Shown: positions 34,851 to 44,326, numbered from the stretch's first letter. The stretch is DNA of 64,000 nucleotides from Rhodovibrio salinarum DSM 9154 (GCF_000515255.1 NZ_KI911559.1:3642693-3706692); one strand, 5' to 3'. Numbers and translations: made by a program. Notes: generated by a model not told the origin, from the letters alone.

Positions 34851-35504
34851 ATGTCTACGTTGCGCCGAAGCTTGTTGGTCGCGGTCGCCGTGGCCGCCGT
34901 CCTCGCCGCGGCTGTCGCCGCATGGACACTCGCGCCCGGCTCCGACCAAGAGCGGAGCGCTTCAGGATCGGCCGCGATCGGCGGGCCGTTTGAACTGGTC
35001 AACACCGCGGGCGAGACGGTAACGCCCGAGGACTTCGACGGCCGCTATCGCCTGATCTATTTCGGCTACACCTACTGCCCCGATGTCTGCCCGAGCTCGT
35101 TAATGGACATGAGTCGGGCACTGGACCGGCTGGCGGAGACCGCGCCGGCGAAAGCGAAACGTGTCGTCCCGATCTTCATCACCATCGATCCGCAGCGCGA
35201 CACGGTCGAGGTGATGCGGAACTACGTCGAGAACTTCCATCCGCGCATGGTCGGGCTTACGGGCAGCGAACAGCAGGTCAAAACGGCAGCCGACGCCTAC
35301 CGCGTCTACTACGAGAAGGTCTCCCCCGAGCAGTATTACGACAGCGAGGCCGCCGCGGACCGTAGCGACGCCGACTACCTGATGGCCCATTCCTCCTACA
35401 TCTTCCTGATGGGGCCGGACGGTGAGTACATCACGAACTTCAAGTTCAAGCAGACCCCTGCCGAGATCGCTGAAGGGCTCGCCCAGCATGTCGAGCCACA
35501 GTAA
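34851..35504 (+). CDS. SCO1/SenC family copper chaperone
   Basis: 217 residues from ATG 34851 (GAAGGT upstream; an earlier in-frame TTG at 34836 is unlikely). One N-terminal membrane anchor (residues about 7-27) is followed by a thioredoxin-like domain. The copper ligands are C76 and C80 in YCPDVC and H180 in MAHSS. SCO proteins insert Cu into the CuA site of cytochrome oxidase or act as thiol reductases. It closes the 32.5-35.5 kb copper block. Confidence 0.93.
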   Translation: MSTLRRSLLVAVAVAAVLAAAVAAWTLAPGSDQERSASGSAAIGGPFELVNTAGETVTPEDFDGRYRLIYFGYTYCPDVCPSSLMDMSRALDRLAETAPAKAKRVVPIFITIDPQRDTVEVMRNYVENFHPRMVGLTGSEQQVKTAADAYRVYYEKVSPEQYYDSEAAADRSDADYLMAHSSYIFLMGPDGEYITNFKFKQTPAEIAEGLAQHVEPQ

Positions 35505-35657
35505 GGGAGATGAGCCGGCCGCCCCGCTGCAACGGCCGCTCTTGGCGCCCTGACTGGTCATCATACACGCGCTCGCATGCAGCCGCTGTGGGATGGAGCG
35601 CTACCGCCTCACGCGGACGACCGCGATGTGCCCCCCACTGTTGGCGCACGCTAGCGC

Positions 35658-37250
35658 CTACAAGAGCGACCCCTGCCCGTCGCCGCCCGGCTTGCTCTCC
35701 GTCGGCTTGCCGCGCGGTTTGGCGGTTTTCTTAACCGGTTGAGTCTGATTTGGCGTGGAGGTCTCCGCCGGTGACGAGGGCGCGGGGCCGTCGCCCGGCC
35801 CCGCCACAGCCGCGACGCGGGCATCGGCGAAGGTGATGTCCAAGTGCTGGCCGGCCGAGATTTCGTGGGCGCGGGTGGCGACCTGACCATCGGCATAGAC
35901 CACGGCGAAGCCGCGCTGCAGCGTCGCCTGATAGCTGTAGCCTTCCAGCAGCCGCCCCAGTTCCTCCGCCCGCTGGCGTGCGTCGCGGACGGTGAGGTCG
36001 GTCGCCTGCGCCAACCGCCGGTCAGCGTCCAGGCCGTCGAAACGGTCGCGGACACGCTCGATCCGGCGACGGCCGGCGGTCGCGACGCGCTCGCCCAGAT
36101 TGTCGAGGCGTTCGCGTACCTGGGCGATCCGCTGGGTCGGCGTGGGCAGGCGCAGGCCCAGGTTGTCCGCGCTCTCCCGGCGCTGGCGCAGGAACCGGTC
36201 GCCCGACCCGTCCAGGCGCGCGGACAGGTCGTCCAGGGACTGCCAGGATTCTTCCAGCTTGCGCTTGGGATCGGGCAGGCCACGGGCCAGCCCTTCGAGG
36301 TGGGTGCGCCGGTTCTCTAGGCTACGCGTCGCCGCCCCGATCAGCCGCCGCTCGAAATCGGCGACCAGGTTCACCAACTCGCTCTTCACCGGCACCGCGA
36401 TCTCCGCCGCGGCCGTCGGCGTGGGCGCACGCCGGTCGGCGGCGAAGTCGATCAGGGTCGTATCGGTCTCGTGCCCGACCGCGGAGATCAGCGGGATCTC
36501 GGAGGCCGCCGCGGCGCGCACCACGGCTTCCTCGTTAAAGCCCCAGAGGTCTTCCAGGCTGCCGCCGCCACGCGCCACGATCAGCACGTCCGGCCGCGGC
36601 ACGGGCCCATCCTTCGTCAGCGCGTTGAAGCCCTGGATCGCGGCGGTGACCTGCGGCGCGCACGCCTCGCCCTGTACCGACACCGGCCAGACCAGCACGT
36701 GACGCGGGAAGCGATCGGCCAGACGGTGCAGAATATCCCGGATGACCGAGCCCGTGGGCGAGGTAATGACGCCGACGACGCCCGGCAGGTAGGGCAGCGG
36801 GCGCTTGCGTTCCTCGGCGAACAGCCCTTCGGCGGCGAGCTTTTTCTTGCGCTCCTCCAGCAGCTTGAGCAGCGCGCCCTCGCCCGCCATCTCCAGCGAG
36901 TCGACGATGATCTGGTAGCTCGACTTGCCAGCGTAGGTGGTCAGCCGACCGGAGGCGATCACCTCCAACCCGTCCTCCGGCAGCATCGCGAGCTTCTGCT
37001 TCATGCCGCGGAAACAGACGGCGTCGAGCACCGCGTTCTCGTCCTTCAGCCGGAAGTAGACGTGGCCGCTCGCCGGAAAACTGGGCCGCGAAATCTCGCC
37101 GCGCACGCGCACCCGCTCGAACGCGCCTTCGACCGTTTTCTTCACCGCCTGGCCGAGCTCGGTGACGGTAAAGATCGGCTGGTTGTCGCCACGCGGGTCG
37201 GCGTCGGACTCGAACGGCATGGCTTGGGAACGGGCGCGCGGGTCTGTCAT
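35658..37250 (-). CDS. xseA: Exodeoxyribonuclease VII large subunit
   Basis: 530 residues. The N-terminal OB fold ([28 protein letters not shown]) is followed by the catalytic region with [32 protein letters not shown] and [20 protein letters not shown], then a long coiled-coil C-terminal half. With XseB (not in this window) it degrades single-stranded DNA to oligonucleotides. It is longer than E. coli XseA (456) through a Pro/Thr/Lys-rich tail. Divergent from purD across 110 bases. Confidence 0.95.
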   Translation of the reverse strand: MTDPRARSQAMPFESDADPRGDNQPIFTVTELGQAVKKTVEGAFERVRVRGEISRPSFPASGHVYFRLKDENAVLDAVCFRGMKQKLAMLPEDGLEVIASGRLTTYAGKSSYQIIVDSLEMAGEGALLKLLEERKKKLAAEGLFAEERKRPLPYLPGVVGVITSPTGSVIRDILHRLADRFPRHVLVWPVSVQGEACAPQVTAAIQGFNALTKDGPVPRPDVLIVARGGGSLEDLWGFNEEAVVRAAAASEIPLISAVGHETDTTLIDFAADRRAPTPTAAAEIAVPVKSELVNLVADFERRLIGAATRSLENRRTHLEGLARGLPDPKRKLEESWQSLDDLSARLDGSGDRFLRQRRESADNLGLRLPTPTQRIAQVRERLDNLGERVATAGRRRIERVRDRFDGLDADRRLAQATDLTVRDARQRAEELGRLLEGYSYQATLQRGFAVVYADGQVATRAHEISAGQHLDITFADARVAAVAGPGDGPAPSSPAETSTPNQTQPVKKTAKPRGKPTESKPGGDGQGSLL

Positions 37251-37360
37251 GGGATCATTTCTATGCTAGACGGCCTGCGTTTGACAAAACCGGCGTGTGC
37301 ACGGGCCAACTCCGCCCGCGCCCGAAATCGGACGCACGAGATGAGAGAACGAGATAGGTC

Positions 37361-38656
37361 ATGAAGATTCTGGTTGTCGGCGGCGGCGGCCGCGAGCACG
37401 CGCTGTGTTGGGCGCTCGCCGCCTCGCCGCTTTGCGACGAACTGTACTGCGCCCCTGGCAACGCCGGCATCGCGGAGGAAGCGACCTGCCTGGAGATCGC
37501 CGCGGACGACGTCGACGCCCTGGTCAAGGCCGCGAGCGACAAGGCGGTCGACCTGGTCGTCGTCGGACCGGAAGCGCCCTTGGTCGCGGGCCTGGTCGAC
37601 GCGCTGGAGGCCGCTGGCATCCGGGCCTTCGGGCCATCCAAGGCCGCCGCCGAGCTGGAGGGCTCCAAGGCGTTCGCCAAGTACCTCTGTGACCAGCACG
37701 GTATCCCGACCGCCGCCTTCCAGCGCTTCACCGACCCCGCCGAGGCCAAGGCCTACGTCGCCAGCCAACCGCTGCCGATCGTGGTCAAAGCCGATGGGCT
37801 GGCCGCCGGCAAGGGCGTGACCGTCTGCCAGAGCCACGCCGAAGCCGAGCGCGCGATCGAGGAAGCGTTGGTCGACAAACGCTTCGGCGCGGCCGGCGAC
37901 AGCGTGATCGTCGAGGAATGCTTGACCGGCCAGGAAGTCAGCGCGTTCGCCCTGGTCGACGGCGACACCGCGCTGATGCTGCCGTGCGCGCAGGATCACA
38001 AGGCCGCCTACGACGGCGACACGGGCCCCAACACCGGCGGCATGGGCGCCTACTCCCCAACCCCGCTGGTCGATGAGGCGACCGCCGAGGTGATCCAAAG
38101 CACCATCCTGCAGCCGACCGTCGACGCGATGAAGGCTGAGGGACGGCCCTTCAAGGGGCTGCTCTACGCCGGGCTGATGATGACGCCGGACGGGCCGAAG
38201 GTGCTGGAATACAACGTGCGCTTCGGCGACCCCGAATGCCAGGTGCTGATGATGCGCCTGATGTCGGACCTGTTGCCGGCACTTCTGGCGGCATGCGACG
38301 GCGTGCTGGACAGCTTCGACATGCGCTGGTTCGCCGAAACGGCCGTCTCCGTCGTGCTGGCCGCGCGCGGCTATCCCGGCAGCTACGAAAAGGGCGAGGC
38401 GATCGGCGGGTTGGAGGCACTCAAGGAACTCGACGACGTGATCGCCTTCCACGCCGGCACCAAGGCCGATGGCGACGGAACGGTCCGCTCCAACGGGGGG
38501 CGCGTACTGACCATGACCGCGCTCGGCGGATCGATCGAGGAGGCACGCCAGCGCGCCTATACCGCGATCGACCAGATCGACTGGCCGGGCGGCTTCTGCC
38601 GTCGGGATATCGGCTGGCACGCGCTCGGCAAGCTGACGATCGAGACGGAGGACTAA
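37361..38656 (+). CDS. purD: Phosphoribosylamine-glycine ligase (GARS)
   Basis: 431 residues, ATP-grasp enzyme. Motifs: MKILVVGGGGREHALCWAL at the start, VVVGPEAPLVAGLVD, VKADGLAAGKGV, the DTGPNTGGMGAYSP loop and NVRFGDPECQ. It joins 5-phosphoribosylamine to glycine in purine synthesis. In this organism it competes with GSMT for glycine. It is divergent from xseA. Confidence 0.97.
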   Translation: MKILVVGGGGREHALCWALAASPLCDELYCAPGNAGIAEEATCLEIAADDVDALVKAASDKAVDLVVVGPEAPLVAGLVDALEAAGIRAFGPSKAAAELEGSKAFAKYLCDQHGIPTAAFQRFTDPAEAKAYVASQPLPIVVKADGLAAGKGVTVCQSHAEAERAIEEALVDKRFGAAGDSVIVEECLTGQEVSAFALVDGDTALMLPCAQDHKAAYDGDTGPNTGGMGAYSPTPLVDEATAEVIQSTILQPTVDAMKAEGRPFKGLLYAGLMMTPDGPKVLEYNVRFGDPECQVLMMRLMSDLLPALLAACDGVLDSFDMRWFAETAVSVVLAARGYPGSYEKGEAIGGLEALKELDDVIAFHAGTKADGDGTVRSNGGRVLTMTALGGSIEEARQRAYTAIDQIDWPGGFCRRDIGWHALGKLTIETED

Positions 38657-38805
38657 ACCGTCCGCACGGCATGCCGCCATCTGACGCGAACGCCCTTAGC
38701 TCCTTACACGTGAGGCGTGACTCGGTCGGCGAAATCGGGCACACTGTGACTTCGGGCTCGAAAGCGCCCGAGGGACTTCCCCGTCAAACGCTTGGGAGGT
38801 GCACG

Positions 38806-39045
38806 ATGAAAAGCCTGATCGCCGCCACCGCCATCGTGGCCCTTGGTGCGACCAGCGCCGCGGCCTGTGGCTGGAAAAGTGCCGATACGCTCGCCGACCT
38901 CGACGTGAAGAGCGACACGCAGCAGAGCGCGATGCAGTCGACCCCGGTCACCGCGCCAAAGGGAGCGGACGCCAAGTCCAAGGTGTCCCGCGAGCGTCCC
39001 CAGCTTGCTGCCGATCCGCGCGCCGAGACCCTCCCCGAAAACTAG
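38806..39045 (+). CDS. Small exported protein, 79 aa
   Basis: 79 residues from ATG 38806 with GGGAGGT upstream. The N-terminus MKSLIAATAIVALGATSAAACG is a signal peptide ending at a Cys-Gly, so it may be a lipoprotein or be cleaved at AAA-C. The mature part is short, polar and low-complexity (ADTLADLDVKSDTQQSAM...). Similar short exported proteins with the same start are common in alphaproteobacteria with no known role. A strong terminator follows. Confidence 0.75.
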   Translation: MKSLIAATAIVALGATSAAACGWKSADTLADLDVKSDTQQSAMQSTPVTAPKGADAKSKVSRERPQLAADPRAETLPEN

Positions 39046-39107
39046 CGGCTCGCGTGCCCCCGCCCGGCCCTACGCAGTCGCCGGGCACAACTTGCTGCCT
39101 CCCTCTT

Positions 39108-39138
39108 CCCCCGCGCACGCCTGGCGCGGGGGCTTTTA
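39108..39138 (+). terminator. Intrinsic terminator after the small exported protein
   Basis: A perfect 9-bp stem (CCCCCGCGC / GCGCGGGGG) with a 7-base loop followed by CTTTTA. It lies 63 bases after the stop codon. Confidence 0.85.
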
Positions 39139-39250
39139 TGGGTAGCTGCGGCCTCTGTGGGTGCGCCGATCTGCGCGGCTGTCTCCAGCGCCGCTCGATA
39201 CATCCTCCCCCACCGCTAACGGGCCGCCCCTACATCAAACCGGCTGGGCA

Positions 39251-40036
39251 TCAAAGGCGGCTGGGCAGCTTGGCCAATTCCGCGTCCAGGTCCTTCGGCA
39301 TGGTGTGCTGCCGCAGGTAGTCCTCATCGAACCCAGTCACGGCGCACAACTGAACGCTGTCCAGGATGGTCACGGATTCCCGCTTTACGGCCAACAGGCC
39401 TTCGGCAGCGAGCTGGCGCAGCGTGCGGTTCACGTGCACCACCGAAAGGCCAAGCGTGTCCGCGATCACGTTCTGGGTCAGGGGCACATTAAGGTGAGTC
39501 GCATCGGCAAGCCCGCGCATCTGTAAGCGGGCCCGCAGCTCTAGAAACAGGTGCGCCACCCGCTCGCGCGCCGACCGTCGGCCAAGACTGACCATATGTT
39601 CGGCCAGGACTTCCTGCTCGCCCATAACAACCCAGATCATGGCGGCCGTCAGGCGCGGCGACCGCACGGCCACCGCGAAAACGTCCGTGGGCCTGAACGG
39701 AACGACTTCAAGCTCGCTTAGCGCCGTGACCGCGCTTACAGCCGGCGGGGAAATGCCCCCGAACAACCCGACCACGTCCCCCGGTATCAGGAACGACAGA
39801 ACCTGCCGCCGGCCATCGGACAGCGTTTTGTACCGCGCGGCCCAGCCCCGGAGAACGATATAACCTTCCGGCTTGTGTCTCCCCTGGGCGACCAAATCGG
39901 CACCACGGCGTACCCGGCGACCGGATTGGTACACCGCATCACCCAGGGCCTGTTGCTCCCGGTCGGAAAGGGTGGCGAACGGCGTCAACCTCTTGAACAG
40001 TGCCTGCGCACCCGGCGACGTTATCGTGCTTTCCAT
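39251..40036 (-). CDS. Crp/Fnr family transcriptional regulator
   Basis: 261 residues from ATG 40036 (a longer frame to 40105 is possible but adds an unusual 23-residue extension). A cyclic-nucleotide-binding-like domain covers residues about 15-135 (RGADLVAQGRHKPEGYIVLRG) and a C-terminal winged HTH about 150-225 (VPLTQNVIADTLGLSVVHVNRTLRQL). There are no Fnr-type N-terminal cysteines, so it does not look like an oxygen-sensing Fnr. It stands alone, reading away from a 455-base intergenic gap. The signal is unknown. Confidence 0.9.
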   Translation of the reverse strand: MESTITSPGAQALFKRLTPFATLSDREQQALGDAVYQSGRRVRRGADLVAQGRHKPEGYIVLRGWAARYKTLSDGRRQVLSFLIPGDVVGLFGGISPPAVSAVTALSELEVVPFRPTDVFAVAVRSPRLTAAMIWVVMGEQEVLAEHMVSLGRRSARERVAHLFLELRARLQMRGLADATHLNVPLTQNVIADTLGLSVVHVNRTLRQLAAEGLLAVKRESVTILDSVQLCAVTGFDEDYLRQHTMPKDLDAELAKLPSRL

Positions 40037-40492
40037 CGGCTTGTCTGGACGCTCCCAACGCACGGCCGCAGCGACCCGGCTTAGCGTCACAATCTTCCCG
40101 GGCATTCATATAGCGACCCGTGGAATCGGCGGAATCCCATGCCCGTCACGCCGATCAAACCCAACTTCCACGTGAGTTTGACAGAAGTCGCACTTCCTTA
40201 AAAGCCCAACGCTGGCGGGCATTTTCGGCGATATCGAAACTGCCGTTCATGTTCACGGCCTGCTGCCATGATTTTGTTGAATTTCTCGTTTTCTTGCTTT
40301 GTGTTGGCGATTTTTGCGGCGCAAAAGGCATACAATTTGATTGTCGATCCTGCCGGAAACCCAAAACAGGCATTTGACCGGGAATAACGGCCAAAGTTCG
40401 CCGTTAGCAAACCGCGGGCTCGACCGCCGCACCGGTTGCCGATCTTCCGCGATCGGTACGCTGCGGCACCAGACCGAGGGGAGACCACCTGA
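40037..40492. other. Long AT-richer intergenic region with a dyad
   Basis: 455 bases between the Crp/Fnr gene and a 77-aa gene, clearly lower in GC than the flanks. It contains the inverted repeat TAACGGC/GCCGTTA (40385-40391 and 40400-40406, 8-base spacer). Frames on both strands lack ribosome sites and protein-like composition. It probably carries divergent promoters. Confidence 0.45.
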
Positions 40493-40726
40493 ATGCTAAG
40501 TGAAGGCCAACGCTTCGCGCTACTCGATCACCGCGGACGTCGCGTAGAGGAATGGGAGGTTGCAGCGATCTACCGCGCGCGCGGCGTGCGCACCCGCGCC
40601 ACCCTGATCGATCCGGATGACCAATTCCGGCAGCTAGAGCTGGCTGCCGACGACCTGTCCGACCGCCGGCGCTTCCGCCCGGTCCCGGCGATGCTTCGGC
40701 ATCGACCGCTGACCAAGGCTGTTTGA
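40493..40726 (+). CDS. Conserved-looking hypothetical protein, 77 aa
   Basis: 77 residues from ATG 40493 with GAGGGGA upstream. It is soluble, charged and Arg-rich (LLDHRGRRVEEWEVAAIYRARG), with no signal or membrane segment. Codon bias matches the genome and a strong terminator follows 12 bases after the stop, so it is likely a monocistronic real gene. No family recognised. Confidence 0.6.
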   Translation: MLSEGQRFALLDHRGRRVEEWEVAAIYRARGVRTRATLIDPDDQFRQLELAADDLSDRRRFRPVPAMLRHRPLTKAV

Positions 40727-40737
40727 GCGACGGCTTC

Positions 40738-40777
40738 CTGCGGCCGGCCATCCCCCCGGCCGGCCGCAGCGCTTTTC
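40738..40777 (+). terminator. Intrinsic terminator
   Basis: A perfect 12-bp GC stem (CTGCGGCCGGCC, 40738-40749, with 40758-40769) with an 8-base loop, followed by CGCTTTTCC. It terminates the 77-aa gene. Confidence 0.8.
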
Positions 40778-40908
40778 CGCATGAGCATCGCCTGCGAAGG
40801 CAACTCTGAGCGAGGTTGATCGGGAAGGCATCCAGTCGCGCTGTACAACAGCCCGGACCAACCTCACCCATCATCGGAAGAAGCCCAAAAAGGCCACGTC
40901 GGGCGCGG

Positions 40909-41379
40909 CTACCGTCGGGTGCGGAAAAAATCTTCCAACAAGGCGGCGCAGGCGCGCTCGTCCAGACCGCCGATCACCTCCGGACGCCAGTTGCACTGCG
41001 GCTGGTCGAAGACGCGGGCGCCGTGCTCGACGCCGCCGCCCTTGGGATCGTAGGCCCCGAAATAGACCCGGCGGATTCGTGACAGCGCCAGCGCCGCCGC
41101 GCACATCGCGCACGGCTCCAGCGTGACGTAGAGGTCGCAGTCCTCCAGCCATTTGTGTCCCAGCGCCCGCGTCGCCGCCCGGATCGCCAGCAGTTCGGCA
41201 TGCGCGCAGGGATCGCCGTCAGCTTCCACCCGATTGTGCGCTTCGGCAACGATCTCGTTCCGGTCGCCCGAAACCACGACCGCGCCGACGGGCACCTCCC
41301 CCATCGCGGCGGCCTGCTCGGCCAGCGCGCGGGCGCGGCGCATCGGCGTCTGCTGGGTCGCGCTCTGCTGATGGGTCAT
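40909..41379 (-). CDS. tadA: tRNA-specific adenosine deaminase
   Basis: 156 residues, cytidine-deaminase fold. The zinc site is H60-A-E62 with C90 and C93 in TLEPCAMCAAAL; the following RRVYFGAYDPKGGGV matches TadA. It converts wobble A34 of tRNA-Arg(ACG) to inosine. The start region contains a 16-bp tandem repeat (41368-41399) that duplicates the ATG; the upstream copy is out of frame. No strong ribosome site is visible. Confidence 0.93.
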   Translation of the reverse strand: MTHQQSATQQTPMRRARALAEQAAAMGEVPVGAVVVSGDRNEIVAEAHNRVEADGDPCAHAELLAIRAATRALGHKWLEDCDLYVTLEPCAMCAAALALSRIRRVYFGAYDPKGGGVEHGARVFDQPQCNWRPEVIGGLDERACAALLEDFFRTRR

Positions 41380-41399
41380 GGGGCTGATGGGTCATGGGG
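41368..41399. repeat. 16-bp perfect tandem repeat at the tadA start
   Basis: CTGATGGGTCATGGGG occurs twice in direct succession. On the minus strand each copy contains ATGACCCATCAG; the downstream ATG (41379) starts tadA and the upstream one (41395) is offset by 16 bases and so out of frame. Confidence 0.9.
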
Positions 41400-41655
41400 A
41401 TGAAAAACGTATCAGACTCTTGGCGCGGGAGACGGCAAGCTCCCAACTATAGCGATATTAGCTGACACCCTCAGCGGCCCCGTTCCCGAGGTCAAGCGGT
41501 CCAGCTGTACCGTTCTCATGAGGTGCGTCCATGCCGCATTCGCACGGCATGTTGATCTGGGGGACGAAAGCCGCTAGCACCCGGAATTCGGGGGACGATC
41601 CGGGCGTCCCGCCGAACACGCCAATCGACCACGTGACAGGCAGGGAGCGCGCGCC

Positions 41656-42093
41656 ATGCTGGATACCGACCTCGAGACGATTTGCTGGCTGATCGTCAAG
41701 GTGCGCGAATTCGAGGTGGACGACTCGATGCCGACAGAAGCCGCCGACGACGACAGTACGCTCGCGCCCGACCCGCAAGAAACCGACGAGGAACTGGGAG
41801 AATCGGACGAGGTCCGCGCCCAGGACGACCCGATCTACGCCGAGGCGAAGCGCGTGATCGACGAGCTGAACGAGGACGCGCAGATCGAGCTGGTCGCACT
41901 GACCTGGCTCGGCCGCGGCGACTACACCGGCCCGGACGAGTGGCAGGAGGCCGTCGACGAGGCCACCAACCGCCACGCCGAGATCAACGCCGCGGAGTAC
42001 CTGCTGGGAAATCCGCACGTCGCCGACTACCTGGAGGAAGGTCTGAGTCAGCTCGGCCTGTCCTGCGAGGGCACCGACGCCTTCTCGATGTAG
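41656..42093 (+). CDS. DUF3775 domain protein
   Basis: 145 residues, strongly acidic and soluble. After MLDTDLETICWLIVKVREFE comes an acidic linker (residues about 22-50) and then a domain with VALTWLGRGDYTGPDEWQEA, the conserved part of DUF3775 proteins of alphaproteobacteria. No function is known. The acidity fits adaptation to high internal salt. It is upstream of a GATase-like gene on the same strand, 46 bases apart. Confidence 0.8.
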   Translation: MLDTDLETICWLIVKVREFEVDDSMPTEAADDDSTLAPDPQETDEELGESDEVRAQDDPIYAEAKRVIDELNEDAQIELVALTWLGRGDYTGPDEWQEAVDEATNRHAEINAAEYLLGNPHVADYLEEGLSQLGLSCEGTDAFSM

Positions 42094-42139
42094 GCTTTTG
42101 TCACCGCCGCCGTTCCCCGCCGCATAAAGGCCCGCAGCC

Positions 42140-42859
42140 ATGTCGACGCGCCCCCTGATCGGTCTTTCGCTGGACAGCGAAGAGGCCGGCGGCTGGTCCA
42201 AGATGCCGTGGTACGCCCTGCGGCAGAACTACTGCACGGCCGTCGCCACCGCGGGCGGCCTGCCGGTCGCGCTACCGCACGAGGCGGAGGCCGCCGAGGC
42301 CTATCTCGACAAGCTGGACGGCCTGGTGATCACCGGCGGGGCGTTCGACGTCGACCCCAGCCTGTTCGGCGCGGACGCCAAGCACGAGACGGTCAAGACC
42401 AAGGACGCGCGCACCCGCTTCGAGCTGGCGATCCTGAAGGGCGCGCTGGCGCGCGACCTGCCGATCCTGGGGATCTGCGGCGGGCAGCAACTGCTGAACG
42501 TCGCGCTCGGCGGCACGCTGATCCAGCACATCCCCGACAGCGTGCCGGACGCGCTCGCCCACGAGCAGCCGAACCCGCGCACCGAGGCCGGGCACAGCGT
42601 GACCCTGGTCAAGGGCACCCGCCTGCACGCGATCTGCGGGGCGGACGAACTGCAGGTCAATTCCGCTCACCATCAGGCGGCCGCCGACGTCGGCGACGGC
42701 GTGGTGGTCAATGCCTGGGCCCCGGACGGCGTGATCGAGGGGATCGAGGCGCCGGACCGCCGGTTCTGCATCGGCGTGGAGTGGCACCCGGAATTCCACA
42801 TCTCCGAGGGCGACGCCCGGATCTTCGACGCCTTCATCCAGGCCGCGCGGGACGCGTAA
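42140..42859 (+). CDS. Class I glutamine amidotransferase-like hydrolase (PuuD/peptidase C26 type)
   Basis: 239 residues. The catalytic Cys is in LGICGGQQLLNVALGG, and the His-Glu pair is in IGVEWHPEF near the C-terminus. YDKLDGLVITGG-like sequence precedes it. PuuD-type enzymes cleave gamma-glutamyl-gamma-aminobutyrate or similar gamma-glutamyl amides. No puu genes are nearby, so the substrate is uncertain. Four bases separate its stop from rluB. Confidence 0.88.
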   Translation: MSTRPLIGLSLDSEEAGGWSKMPWYALRQNYCTAVATAGGLPVALPHEAEAAEAYLDKLDGLVITGGAFDVDPSLFGADAKHETVKTKDARTRFELAILKGALARDLPILGICGGQQLLNVALGGTLIQHIPDSVPDALAHEQPNPRTEAGHSVTLVKGTRLHAICGADELQVNSAHHQAAADVGDGVVVNAWAPDGVIEGIEAPDRRFCIGVEWHPEFHISEGDARIFDAFIQAARDA

Positions 42860-42863
42860 CGCC

Positions 42864-43766
42864 ATGAGCGACAAGACGGACGAGACTCGCGCCTCCGGGA
42901 ATGCGGGGGCCCAACGGGTCGCCAAGCTGATCGCGCGCGCCGGCGTGTGCTCGCGGCGGGAGGCCGAGCGGCTGATCGAGCAGGGCCGCGTCGCGGTCGA
43001 CGACGAGACCCTGACGACACCGGCCGTCACGCTCGACGATCCCCAGCGGATCACAATCGACGGCGAGCGTCTGCCGCAGCCGGAGCCCACGCGCATCTTC
43101 CGCTTCCACAAGCCAAGCGGCGTGGTCACGACCGAGCGCGACCCCGAGGGCCGCAAGACGATCTACGACATCCTGCCCCCGGGACTGCCGCGGCTGATGC
43201 CGGTCGGCCGGCTCGACCTGACCTCCGAAGGGCTGCTGCTGCTGACCAACGATGGCGCGCTCAAGCGCAAGCTGGAGCTGCCGGATACCGGCTGGCTACG
43301 GCGGTACCGGGTGCGCGTGTTCGGCGAGCCGGACCCCGAGCAGCTTGCGACCCTGCAGCAGGGCATCACGGTCGACGGCGTGCGCTACGGCGCGATCGAC
43401 GCGCAGGTCGACACCACCTCGGGCGCCAACACCTGGATCACCGTCTCGCTACGCGAAGGGCGCAACCGGGAGGTCCGGCGGGTGATGGAACACCTCGGCT
43501 ACCGGGTGAACCGGCTGCTGCGCGTCGCCTACGGTCCCTTCCAGCTCGGCTCGATGAAACGCGGCGAGGTCCGGGAGGTGCCGCCCAAGGTATTGGCCGA
43601 GCAGTTGGGCCTGGAGCAGTCGCCGGCACGCAAGACCGGCACCGCCAAGGCCAAGGCGCCCAAGAACGCACGCAAACCGGACAAACCGCGCAAGCCGGCG
43701 GGCACGCCATCCGACCGCCAGACCAAACAGGGCAAGCCACATGCGCATCGTCGCCGGACGTCATAG
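42864..43766 (+). CDS. rluB: 23S rRNA pseudouridine synthase, RluB family
   Basis: 300 residues. An S4 domain (RVAKLIARAGVCSRREAERL, residues about 14-60) precedes the RsuA/RluB catalytic domain, whose Asp lies in GRLDLTSEGLLLLTNDG. A Lys/Ala/Pro-rich tail (about residues 255-300) is unstructured, as in many alphaproteobacterial homologues. RluB makes pseudouridine 2605 in 23S rRNA; RluE/RluF-type specificity cannot be excluded. The gene overlaps rsmD by 26 bases. Confidence 0.9.
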   Translation: MSDKTDETRASGNAGAQRVAKLIARAGVCSRREAERLIEQGRVAVDDETLTTPAVTLDDPQRITIDGERLPQPEPTRIFRFHKPSGVVTTERDPEGRKTIYDILPPGLPRLMPVGRLDLTSEGLLLLTNDGALKRKLELPDTGWLRRYRVRVFGEPDPEQLATLQQGITVDGVRYGAIDAQVDTTSGANTWITVSLREGRNREVRRVMEHLGYRVNRLLRVAYGPFQLGSMKRGEVREVPPKVLAEQLGLEQSPARKTGTAKAKAPKNARKPDKPRKPAGTPSDRQTKQGKPHAHRRRTS

Positions 43767-44307
43767 GGGCCGCCCGCTAAGCGCCCCCGCGGGCGAGCAG
43801 ACGCGCCCGACCAGCGCGCTTACCCGGGAGTCCGTCTTCAACATCCTGACCCACGGCAAGTTCGCCGCCGACGGCGACCCGCTGCAGGGGGCGACCGTGC
43901 TCGACGGCTTCGCCGGTGCCGGCGCCAACGGGCTGGAGGCCTTGTCGCGCGGCGCCACGCACGCCGTGTTCATGGAAAGCCAGGCGGCTGCGATCACGGC
44001 TCTGCGTGAGAACCTGAGCGCGCTGGACGAACATGCCAACGCCACGGTGGTGCACGGCGACTGCCTGCATCCCGCGCGCGCAAGCCGGCCCTGCGAGGTC
44101 GTTTTCCTGGACCCGCCTTACCGCCAGGGCATGGCGCCACCCGCCCTGCGCGCGCTCTGGTCCAGCGGCTGGATCGCGGCCAACGCGCTGGTGGTGGTCG
44201 AGTTGATGAAGACCGAAGACCTGAGCGTGCCGGAGGAGTTCGCGGAAATCGATACCCGCAAGTACGGCAAGGCGAAGGTCATATTCCTGCGCGCACCGGC
44301 GGGGTGA
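43741..44307 (+). CDS. rsmD: 16S rRNA (guanine966-N2)-methyltransferase
   Basis: 188 residues, Rossmann methyltransferase. MRIVAGRHRGRPL start, RPTSALTRESVFNIL, the SAM loop DGFAGAGANGLEALSRG and the catalytic VFLDPPY (NPPY-type) all match RsmD. It overlaps the end of rluB in another frame, a compact rRNA-modification operon. A hairpin follows at 44327-44356. Confidence 0.95.
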   Translation: MRIVAGRHRGRPLSAPAGEQTRPTSALTRESVFNILTHGKFAADGDPLQGATVLDGFAGAGANGLEALSRGATHAVFMESQAAAITALRENLSALDEHANATVVHGDCLHPARASRPCEVVFLDPPYRQGMAPPALRALWSSGWIAANALVVVELMKTEDLSVPEEFAEIDTRKYGKAKVIFLRAPAG

Positions 44308-44326
44308 GACCAGCGTCAGGGCGCTT

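Noticed and set aside
40120-40377. 85-codon frame in the AT-rich gap
   Set aside because: No ribosome site, codon use unlike the genome, overlaps probable promoter sequences.
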